Below, one piece after another: positions 6,842-12,250 of a stretch of 12,250 nucleotides of DNA; positions within the stretch are counted from its first letter, which is position 1, and every line of letters starts with the position of its first letter. The stretch comes from an uncultured Caryophanales bacterium (GTDB lineage Bacteria > Bacillota_I > Bacilli_A > RF39 > UBA660). Both the position numbers and the translations under genes were made by a program. The notes beneath the pieces were generated by a model that saw only the letters and a program-made list of their open reading frames with translations, did not search any database and had not been told where the DNA came from. The DNA lies in NCBI GenBank assembly GCA_946402785.1, contig CAMIXP010000032.1, positions 1 to 12,250 of the forward strand. The letters are read 5' to 3'.

Positions 6842-7150
6842 CTATAAATCCCCTGCTTGAGAAGCAAGCGCTTCTTGTTCTTCCATTAGTCGATATCCAT
6901 GTCGAATTAAAGACTCTCCTAATTTCTCTTCAATTCCTTGTTGTAATTGTTCAAACTTAGGAACATATCCCTTCATTTGCTCAACAAATCCATTACTAAC
7001 AGAATCATCCCAAGCATTTTTGATTTTAGCAGATTCATCTGAAACTGCCTTTATTTCCTCTAAGCATAACCTAGCCAAACTTTTGATTTTTTCCCCTTTT
7101 TCTACAATTCCTGAAGGATCAGCATACATTTCATCATTAATATTACTCAT
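6842..7150 (-). CDS. WXG100-like small secreted protein
   Basis: A 102-residue helical protein. Helix 1 (about 13-44) and helix 2 (about 52-95) are joined by W47-D-D-S-V-S-N-G-F, a WXG variant with Asp in place of Gly but with the usual Phe a few residues on. Y86-R-L-M-E90 near the C-terminus is a YxxxE export signal. It is the first gene of the module, about 36 bases after a good TATAAT box. The start is uncertain: ATG 7148-7150 is used here, but GTG 7154-7156 is in frame two codons upstream, and the only ribosome-site-like sequence (AAAGTGAG) is weak and placed for either. The weak site contrasts with the strong ones of the other module genes. Confidence 0.82.
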   Translation of the reverse strand: MSNINDEMYADPSGIVEKGEKIKSLARLCLEEIKAVSDESAKIKNAWDDSVSNGFVEQMKGYVPKFEQLQQGIEEKLGESLIRHGYRLMEEQEALASQAGDL

Positions 7151-7185
7151 GCACACACACTCACTTTCTTATATTTTACACTTTC

Positions 7186-7215
7186 ATTATACCTCATTTA
7201 AAAAAAGAAAAGCAA
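7186..7215 (-). promoter_or_regulatory. Promoter of the WXG100/CHAP operon
   Basis: TTGCTT (7210-7215), an 18-bp spacer and a perfect TATAAT (7186-7191) on the minus strand. It lies directly downstream of the terminator of the Ig-like/beta-lactamase gene, with predicted transcription start near 7179. Confidence 0.7.
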
Positions 7216-7217
7216 TG

Positions 7218-7240
7218 AAAAAAGCCCCATAAGGGACTTT
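7218..7240 (-). terminator. Intrinsic terminator of the Ig-like/beta-lactamase-fold gene
   Basis: An 8-bp stem containing one T-G wobble (7233-7240 with 7221-7228, AAAGTCCC/GGGGCTTT, loop TTAT) runs into six T residues on the minus strand, 11 bases past the stop codon. Confidence 0.85.
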
Positions 7241-7251
7241 ATGACAATAAC

Positions 7252-9546
7252 TTAACTACTTTTTGAATAGAAATCTTGAGCAGCCGTACGTAAAATATTA
7301 TAAGCTTGTGAATCTTTTGACTTGTACTTAATTGTTACAACAAATCCAACTGATGTTTTAGGATCATACGTTATATAAGAAACATAATCACTAACAACAT
7401 CTCCAATTTTATAATAAGTCGCATTATTAATAGAAGAAAAACTTCCATATTTAACATATTTTTGATCAACATAGTCAAATGCAATTGTCTGGTTCTCTAA
7501 TTTACTCTCTACCTTTTCAAGATCTGTGATGGCATCTTTAGAAAAGATTTCTTTTCCTTCATATACACCATCATTAGCAATCGCACTAATCATCTTGGCA
7601 AGATCAACAGCACTTGTATTATAAGATGTAGCAAAGTAAATAGAATTTCCACCAGAGAATCCAGAAGGATTAGTACATCCAAGAGGAGTAAGAATTTCTC
7701 TTGCTAAGTACTCATTGATAGTTTCTTTCATAGAAACCTGCATCGTAAATCCAGCCATGGCATGATCTCTTGTTGTGTTATCTTTTAACATTTGATAAGA
7801 AGTAGAAGTTCCAGGAATACCACCTTTATCAAATAATTGATGGGAAGTATGAGAAAGCATAAAAGCAGCTCTTGCATACGTTTTACTTAGTCCTCCACCA
7901 AAGTATTCACTAGAAGTATTACCAGGTTCCATATAAATCATACTTAAATTCTTAACGGTACTAGAATGTGTCAAGCAGTTACGTAAAGTTGCAGGATTCT
8001 CAACGAGTTTAACAGAAGGTGCTGTGTACTTTTTAAAGCTGTCATTGCTACCAATATTACTCTTCCAAGCTTCCGTACATTCACTAAAATTACGGTCATA
8101 GTTCATATGCCAATAAGTGTCAATGTTAGTGTCAAGGTTTACAATACCATCAGCATCCATTTTAGCTGCAATAATTCCTAAAACACTCTTAGAAGCAGAA
8201 GAAATTTTAAATCGTTCATCATCATCTGTTTGATAAGCATATTTACTTTGAATTTTACCATTTGCAAAAACAGCCACTTGTGCTTTTTCAATGTTTCCAG
8301 TAGAAATCTTTTTATAAACATCTTCAGCAGAAGGTACCTTAGCAACAGTAGCATCACCTGTAACAGTAACTTGCGTAGCAGCCATCTTACCATTATCACT
8401 AAATACAGCAACTGTTGCAGTTCCAGGATTGACTCCTTTAATTTTTCCTTCTTGTGTAACAGATACAATAGAAGAATCAGAAGTACCCCACATAACAGAT
8501 AAGTTTGTCGCATTCGTAGGATTATAAGTAACTTCTAAAGAAATCGTTTCTCCTTTTTCAATTTGAACAGTACTTGAAGATAAAGATAAACTTTCAATAG
8601 AAACACGATTATCTTTATGAACAGTATCTACTTGTACTTCACAAGAAACAGTAACGCCATTATTACTTTTCGCAGTAATAATCGTTCTTCCGGATTTAAT
8701 AGCTTTTACAAGCCCTTTATCAGAAACAGTTGCAATATTAGGATCATAACTTGCCCAAGTAATGGTTTGATCATAAGCATTCGTAGGACTTACAGTCGCT
8801 GTTAATTGAAGAGTTTCCCCTTCTCCTAGAGTTGCTGCTGACTTATTGATCGTTAAAGCAGAAACAGGAATTCGATATGCCATCTTATCATAAGCACGGA
8901 CTTCACAAGTAGTAGATTTACCATTAGATTCCTTAATCGTTACAATAGCAGTTCCTGCTTTTAAAGCTTTAATTTCTCCAACTTCTGATATAGAAATTGT
9001 TTCAGGATCAGAAGAAGACCACTCTACATCTGTTGGAGCTTCTTTTGGATAAGTAGCATATTTCAAATAAGAAGTATCCCCTACCCATAAACATAAACGA
9101 CTCTTCTCTAAAACAATTTTCTCAACCTTTGGAATTGTTTTCTCTTCTTCTCGAACAATAATATTACAACTGTCTGTTTTTCCATTCGTAGTTACAACAG
9201 ATACAGTCGCAGTACCAGGACCAACTGCATGAATCACACCATGATCAGATACCGTCACAATTGTATCATCAGAAGTTGCCCATCTTAATGTTTTATTATT
9301 CGCATTATCTGGAAAAACAGTCGTGTGTAATTGAACAGTACCATCTACTAAAACAATCACTTCTCTTTGTTCAATTTCTACACGATCTACTTCTGTCTCC
9401 TTATAAGAAACCACATCAATTTCAACTGGTTTCACTTCTTTTGGTTTTGATAAATAAATAGCAAAAAATATAATAGCAATCAATATTAAGATAAAAAAGT
9501 ATGCAAGAAAAAATATATCACTAATCTTTTTATTCTTTAGGTTCAC
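7252..9546 (-). CDS. Membrane-anchored protein with four bacterial Ig-like repeats and serine beta-lactamase/PBP-like domain
   Basis: A 764-residue protein. An uncleaved N-terminal anchor at 12-33 puts the rest outside. Four BIG2-type repeats follow (about 55-131, 143-217, 227-306, 316-397), each with the TW/RWxSSD...VS..G.I.A...G.ATV pattern. The catalytic domain runs from about 405 to 764. S450-A-S-K453 is the SxxK nucleophile motif, LTHSS (525-529) is the class C-type helix motif, EYLAREILTPLG (612-623) is typical, and KIG (713-715) stands where KTG/HTG is expected. The YxN motif is not clear. Such proteins act on cell-wall peptides or amides/esters; the repeats lift the enzyme through the wall. 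The GTG start (9544-9546) follows AGAGGTG. It forms its own transcription unit. Confidence 0.9.
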   Translation of the reverse strand: MNLKNKKISDIFFLAYFFILILIAIIFFAIYLSKPKEVKPVEIDVVSYKETEVDRVEIEQREVIVLVDGTVQLHTTVFPDNANNKTLRWATSDDTIVTVSDHGVIHAVGPGTATVSVVTTNGKTDSCNIIVREEEKTIPKVEKIVLEKSRLCLWVGDTSYLKYATYPKEAPTDVEWSSSDPETISISEVGEIKALKAGTAIVTIKESNGKSTTCEVRAYDKMAYRIPVSALTINKSAATLGEGETLQLTATVSPTNAYDQTITWASYDPNIATVSDKGLVKAIKSGRTIITAKSNNGVTVSCEVQVDTVHKDNRVSIESLSLSSSTVQIEKGETISLEVTYNPTNATNLSVMWGTSDSSIVSVTQEGKIKGVNPGTATVAVFSDNGKMAATQVTVTGDATVAKVPSAEDVYKKISTGNIEKAQVAVFANGKIQSKYAYQTDDDERFKISSASKSVLGIIAAKMDADGIVNLDTNIDTYWHMNYDRNFSECTEAWKSNIGSNDSFKKYTAPSVKLVENPATLRNCLTHSSTVKNLSMIYMEPGNTSSEYFGGGLSKTYARAAFMLSHTSHQLFDKGGIPGTSTSYQMLKDNTTRDHAMAGFTMQVSMKETINEYLAREILTPLGCTNPSGFSGGNSIYFATSYNTSAVDLAKMISAIANDGVYEGKEIFSKDAITDLEKVESKLENQTIAFDYVDQKYVKYGSFSSINNATYYKIGDVVSDYVSYITYDPKTSVGFVVTIKYKSKDSQAYNILRTAAQDFYSKSS

Positions 9547-9566
9547 AACGATACACCTCTATTATC

Positions 9567-9595
9567 ATTATAAGATGTTTTTGTAATTTTTAAAA
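9567..9595 (-). promoter_or_regulatory. Promoter of the Ig-like/beta-lactamase-fold gene
   Basis: TATAAT (9567-9572) on the minus strand with a weak TTTTAA (9590-9595) at 17 bp, overlapping the T-tract of the preceding terminator. The -10 is perfect, the -35 is poor. Confidence 0.5.
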
Positions 9596-9623
9596 GAAAA
9601 AAGATTGACCATCGTCAATCTTT
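9592..9623 (-). terminator. Strong intrinsic terminator of the purine permease gene
   Basis: A perfect 10-bp stem (9614-9623 with 9600-9609, loop GATG) followed by TTTTTTCTTTT on the minus strand, 5 bases past the stop codon. Confidence 0.92.
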
Positions 9624-9628
9624 ATGAA

Positions 9629-11140
9629 TTAAAAAATAGTTGGTACTAAGAAATAAATAAGGAATAAGATAAAGATAATTCCCGTAACCCATGTTGTTTC
9701 TAGTTTTGGTTTAACTTTCTTTTCCTTTTTACCTCTTAATAAATCAATCATATAAATAATAACATCTAAGAATACAAAGGAAATAATACCCATACCAATT
9801 CCATTTGTAATGGAATAAGAAAGTACCATTGTAATAATAGTTACAAAAGAAGGAATGGAATAACGAACATTTTCAAAATCAATATCCACAACATTCTTCA
9901 TCATTAATACACCAACATAAATTAAAGCAGATGCGGCAGCAGCAGATGGAATGAAAGCAAACAATGGTAATAAGAAAATAGATAATAAAAATAAGATAGC
10001 TGTTGTTAAAGCAGTAAGACCTGTTTTACCTCCAACAGCAACTCCCGTTCCACTTTCAACGAAAGTAGTAACAGTACTCGTTCCTAAGAAAGAACCAGCA
10101 ACTGTTGCAATCGAATCTGCATACATGATTTTTCCATAATTTTCAGGTTTACCATCTTCATCCATTAAATTAGCATTTTTACAGCAACCTACTACCGTTC
10201 CCATCGTATCAAACATATCAATCATAGAGAAAGATACTACTAACATCAAAGATGTCATAAAAGCATTTTTAGGGAAATGAAATCCTCCATGAAATAAAGA
10301 TAAGAATACAGAAGATTCTTTTCCAACTTGGAAGAAACTTCCAATATTCTCCCAGAATTTCCAACTGATTCCTGGAACCTTTCCAGATAAGACAGATAAA
10401 TCAGCAACACCAAGAGGGATGGCTAATAAAGTAGCAGCAAGTACACCAAATACAACAGAACCCTTTACATCATAGTGACTTAATACACCTATTACAATAA
10501 CACCAAATAAAGCAACAATTGCACAACAAGCAGGTCCACCACTTACCCATAATGCTTTGTCATTAAAAGCAACTAATTGTAATAAAGTAAATTGATTATC
10601 CATAATAACATGTGCATTTTGTAATCCAATAAATGCAATAAAGAATCCAATACCAACAGAGATACTAACTCTTACAGCCTTTGGCATAGCATCAAATATC
10701 ATTTCACGGAAAGATATTGTATTTCCATTTTTATCACGTCCTGCAGGAATAATAGATAAAAGCAAGAAAATCAAACCACTGATAAATACAAGTGCCATCG
10801 CATTTCCATAAGAATAAGAAAATCCTAAAGCACCTCCAACAATGGTTCCAACGGTTGCATTAAGTCCCATACCAGGAGCTTGAGCAAGTGGCATTTTTGC
10901 TAAGAAAGCCATTAAAATAGTACCAATAAATGCACCTAAAGCTGTCGCAATAAAGACACTCGCAAACCTTGGATCAGCAGTTCCTCCCCACAAAATATTG
11001 TTTGGATTGACGATCAAAATATAAGCCATCGTCAAGAATGTTGTTAATCCAGCTAGTATTTCAATCTTTACATTGCTTTTTCTTTTTGTAATCTCAAAGA
11101 AAGAATCAAACTTACTAACCTTCTTTTTTGTTTGTTTCAC
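9629..11140 (-). CDS. pbuG: NCS2 family purine permease (AzgA/PbuG type; guanine/hypoxanthine)
   Basis: A 503-residue polytopic membrane protein of family-typical length with about 12-14 TM segments. Signature blocks of the AzgA/PbuG branch are present: APGMGLNA (88-95), DMFDTMGT (308-315) and FVESGTGVAVGGKTGLTAL (360-378). These line the substrate site in nucleobase-proton symporters. Import of guanine or hypoxanthine, rather than adenine, is inferred from the guanine-class riboswitch in its leader. I place the start at GTG 11138-11140, six bases after GGAGGT. The GTG at 11144-11146 abuts that site and is unlikely to be used. It is monocistronic between the riboswitch platform and a strong terminator. 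The symbol is by analogy with Bacillus subtilis; PbuO is an equally possible relative. Confidence 0.93.
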   Translation of the reverse strand: MKQTKKKVSKFDSFFEITKRKSNVKIEILAGLTTFLTMAYILIVNPNNILWGGTADPRFASVFIATALGAFIGTILMAFLAKMPLAQAPGMGLNATVGTIVGGALGFSYSYGNAMALVFISGLIFLLLSIIPAGRDKNGNTISFREMIFDAMPKAVRVSISVGIGFFIAFIGLQNAHVIMDNQFTLLQLVAFNDKALWVSGGPACCAIVALFGVIVIGVLSHYDVKGSVVFGVLAATLLAIPLGVADLSVLSGKVPGISWKFWENIGSFFQVGKESSVFLSLFHGGFHFPKNAFMTSLMLVVSFSMIDMFDTMGTVVGCCKNANLMDEDGKPENYGKIMYADSIATVAGSFLGTSTVTTFVESGTGVAVGGKTGLTALTTAILFLLSIFLLPLFAFIPSAAAASALIYVGVLMMKNVVDIDFENVRYSIPSFVTIITMVLSYSITNGIGMGIISFVFLDVIIYMIDLLRGKKEKKVKPKLETTWVTGIIFILFLIYFLVPTIF

Positions 11141-11173
11141 AAACACACCTCCATAAAAATATTTTTGAAAAAT

Positions 11174-11200
11174 AAAAAACGCCCTACATAAAATATAGCG
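11174..11200 (-). terminator. Riboswitch expression-platform terminator
   Basis: An imperfect hairpin: CGC-TATAT (11193-11200) pairs with ATGTA-(GG bulge)-GCG (11180-11189), followed by six T residues on the minus strand and lying about 34 bases before the permease start. It is the likely regulated terminator of the purine riboswitch. Confidence 0.65.
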
Positions 11201-11234
11201 CAGACTATGTAAATTCTATGGAGATATCAACAGG

Positions 11235-11301
11235 GTCATAGTCTATTCATTCACGGTGAATAGGTAGAAACATTCGAACCATATTTTCGAACTTATATGA
11301 C
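11235..11301 (-). promoter_or_regulatory. Purine riboswitch aptamer, guanine class
   Basis: A 67-nt aptamer matching the xpt-type fold. P1 is GTCATA/TATGAC (11296-11301 with 11235-11240). P2 is TTCGAA/TTCGAA with loop AATATGG. J2/3 is TGTTTCTACC. P3 is TATTC/GAATA with loop ACCGTGAAT, and the loop-loop GG/CC contacts are kept. J3/1 reads GACTATG with C (position 11241) at the base that pairs with the ligand, so guanine/hypoxanthine is recognised; adenine switches have U there. L3 has G where the consensus has A (ACCGTAAAT). It controls the downstream permease, normally shutting it off when purine is plentiful. Confidence 0.96.
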
Positions 11302-11322
11302 AATTTTCTATCTTTCACCATC

Positions 11323-11351
11323 ATTATTACACAATCATTTTAAATATGCAA
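11323..11351 (-). promoter_or_regulatory. Promoter of the riboswitch-permease transcript
   Basis: TTGCAT (11346-11351), 17 bp, AATAAT (11323-11328) on the minus strand. Predicted transcription start is near 11316, 15 bases before P1 of the aptamer, which is a normal arrangement. Confidence 0.7.
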
Positions 11352-11374
11352 TATCCAAAAAAGTTTTTTAAGAC

Positions 11375-11405
11375 AAAAAAAGTGACCTAGTCTCACGACT
11401 AGGTC
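11375..11405 (-). terminator. Strong intrinsic terminator of the stand-alone RNA
   Basis: A perfect 9-bp stem GACCTAGTC/GACTAGGTC (11397-11405 with 11384-11392) with loop GTGA, then AC and seven T residues on the minus strand. It ends the transcript well before the next promoter. Confidence 0.93.
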
Positions 11406-11478
11406 TTCAGGGGGTTCGGTTGAATATACTCTAACATTAAACCGTTAGAGATATCGGCGTGATATATACTACCACGCA
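11375..11478 (-). ncRNA. Putative stand-alone structured small RNA (~100 nt), family unrecognised
   Basis: A transcript flanked by a near-consensus promoter (11484-11512) and a strong intrinsic terminator, with no protein gene between them. It is visibly richer in GC than its surroundings. Stem 1 is GCGTG/CACGC (11473-11477 with 11457-11461). Stem 2 is CTCTAAC/GTTAGAG (11444-11450 with 11429-11435), extendable by ATAT/ATAT across one bulged T. Its loop GGTT (11440-11443) can pair with AACC (11418-11421) to form an H-type pseudoknot. A C-rich single strand (CGAACCCCC) leads to the terminator hairpin. It does not match the purine, TPP, SAM, preQ1, glycine, THF, fluoride or c-di-GMP riboswitch signatures I know. 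It could be a trans-acting small RNA, or a leader that terminates before the permease unit. Transcription is well supported; the role is unknown. Confidence 0.65.
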
Positions 11479-11483
11479 TCTTA

Positions 11484-11512
11484 ATCATAAAGGATAATTT
11501 TCAAAAAGTCAA
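11484..11512 (-). promoter_or_regulatory. Promoter of the stand-alone RNA
   Basis: TTGACT (11507-11512), exactly 17 bp, TATGAT (11484-11489) on the minus strand: five of six matches in each box. Predicted start of transcription is at about 11477-11479. It lies 31 bases past the recG stop codon. Confidence 0.82.
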
Positions 11513-11543
11513 TTGCTTTTCCAAAGATATTCATCTCTTGACA

Positions 11544-12250
11544 TTATGACTCTTTGATAGAAATAGAATGAATTAATCGATTTTTCAATTCATCTTGATC
11601 CGTATCCTTATTTAGTAAATATTCTTTAGAATCTTTCTTAGCTTGAAGAAGGATTTTATAATCACTTCGAATACTAGCAATCTTAAAACTCATATCTCCA
11701 GATTGTTTAGTACCAAATAAATCCCCATGTCCTCTTAACTTAAAATCTTCTTCTGAAATAACGAAGCCATCATCTTCTCTTTCCATAATGGCAAGACGTT
11801 CTGCATCACTATCACTAATTAAGATACATTGACTCTTAGAAGTACCACGACCTACTCTACCGCGTAATTGGTGAAGAGTTGATAAGCCAAAACGATCAGC
11901 ATCAAAGATAACCATCGTAGTCGCATTTGGGACATCGACTCCTACTTCCACAACCGTTGTGGAAATAAGAATTTGTACTTCATTCTTTTTAAATTGTTCC
12001 ATGATAATATCTTTAGCACCACTGGCCATCTTACCATGAACAATATCAATCTTATATAAATCCTTAAAAGCAAGTTTCATTTGATCTCTCAATTCATTAA
12101 CAGTTGTCAAATCACTATTTTCACTCTCTTCAATTAAAGGAGCAATTACATATACTTGATGTCCAGCTTGTAATTCTTTATACATCATTTCAAGGACATC
12201 TTTAATTTCACTTGTCTTTTTCAAATAAGTATCAATCTTTTGACGACCCT
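11544..12250 (-). CDS. recG: ATP-dependent DNA helicase RecG, C-terminal part (N-terminus outside window)
   Basis: The last 234 residues of a protein that is normally about 680 long; the reading frame is open to the window edge, beginning GRQKIDTY, so no start is in view. Helicase motif V (TTVVEVGVDVPNA) and motif VI (QLRGRVGRG) of the second RecA-like domain are intact. They are followed by DFKLRGHGDLFGTKQSG, the RecG C-terminal block containing the translocation (TRG) motif. RecG remodels stalled replication forks and branch-migrates Holliday junctions. The stop is at 11544-11546. No convincing terminator follows, so recG transcripts may run into the small-RNA gene. The fragment is colinear and shows no frameshift. 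Confidence 0.97.
   Translation of the reverse strand, partial: GRQKIDTYLKKTSEIKDVLEMMYKELQAGHQVYVIAPLIEESENSDLTTVNELRDQMKLAFKDLYKIDIVHGKMASGAKDIIMEQFKKNEVQILISTTVVEVGVDVPNATTMVIFDADRFGLSTLHQLRGRVGRGTSKSQCILISDSDAERLAIMEREDDGFVISEEDFKLRGHGDLFGTKQSGDMSFKIASIRSDYKILLQAKKDSKEYLLNKDTDQDELKNRLIHSISIKES

Noticed and set aside
7151..7160. A short alternating GT/CA tract just before the first WXG100-like gene, considered as a slippage switch.
   Set aside because: Only about five repeat units, too short to call a phase-variation tract; it mainly makes the start codon ambiguous.
11399..11479. A 26-codon ORF (ATG to TAG) inside the small RNA, whose ATG coincides with the predicted transcription start, as for a leaderless gene.
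   Set aside because: Its codons (CCG, CCC, CTG, ACC, GCC, CAC) are unlike the A/T-ending codons of every neighbour, there is no ribosome site, and the stop falls within the terminator stem. RNA structure explains the composition better.

Overview
The window is AT-rich and every convincing gene lies on the minus strand. It looks like part of the chromosome of a low-GC, anaerobic, walled Bacillota, plausibly an uncultured gut Bacilli or Erysipelotrichia-like lineage. Support comes from strong AGGAGG ribosome sites, Gram-positive style -35/-10 promoters, a two-iron superoxide reductase, a guanine riboswitch and a WXG100/type VII-like cluster. TGA serves as a stop (2009-2011), so the standard bacterial code applies. 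No mobile element, CRISPR array, tRNA or rRNA was seen.

In transcription order (high to low coordinates): (1) the C-terminal part of RecG (11544-12250, N-terminus outside the window). (2) An unusually structured intergenic region. It holds an apparent stand-alone ~100-nt RNA with its own promoter and strong terminator (11375-11478). This is followed by a separately promoted guanine-class purine riboswitch (11235-11301) and its terminator-like platform. (3) A riboswitch-controlled NCS2 purine permease (9629-11140). (4) A membrane-anchored protein with four bacterial Ig-like repeats and a serine beta-lactamase/PBP-like domain (7252-9546). (5) A type VII-like module under one promoter: two WXG100-like proteins, a 669-residue protein, and a fourth small helical protein. 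The 669-residue protein carries a helical export-like head, a CHAP peptidoglycan hydrolase, a long Thr/Pro linker and a C-terminal membrane segment. The secretion ATPase is not in the window. (6) 5-formyltetrahydrofolate cyclo-ligase (3682-4203), possibly co-transcribed with the module. (7) A small membrane protein with a very basic tail (3108-3617), with its own promoter and terminator. (8) A four-gene operon: desulfoferrodoxin, HAD phosphatase, short-chain dehydrogenase, and a zinc-ribbon membrane protein (401-3042). (9) The N-terminal part of a DUF2130 coiled-coil protein (1-352).

Units 3, 4, 5, 6-7 and 8-9 are packed tightly. Several intrinsic terminators share sequence with the next gene's promoter. 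Three or four start codons are placed downstream of the longest possible ORF because the longest version would put the ribosome site inside the coding region. The most interesting items are the stand-alone RNA between recG and the permease, and the WXG100/CHAP module with an internal hairpin between the small partners and the large effector.
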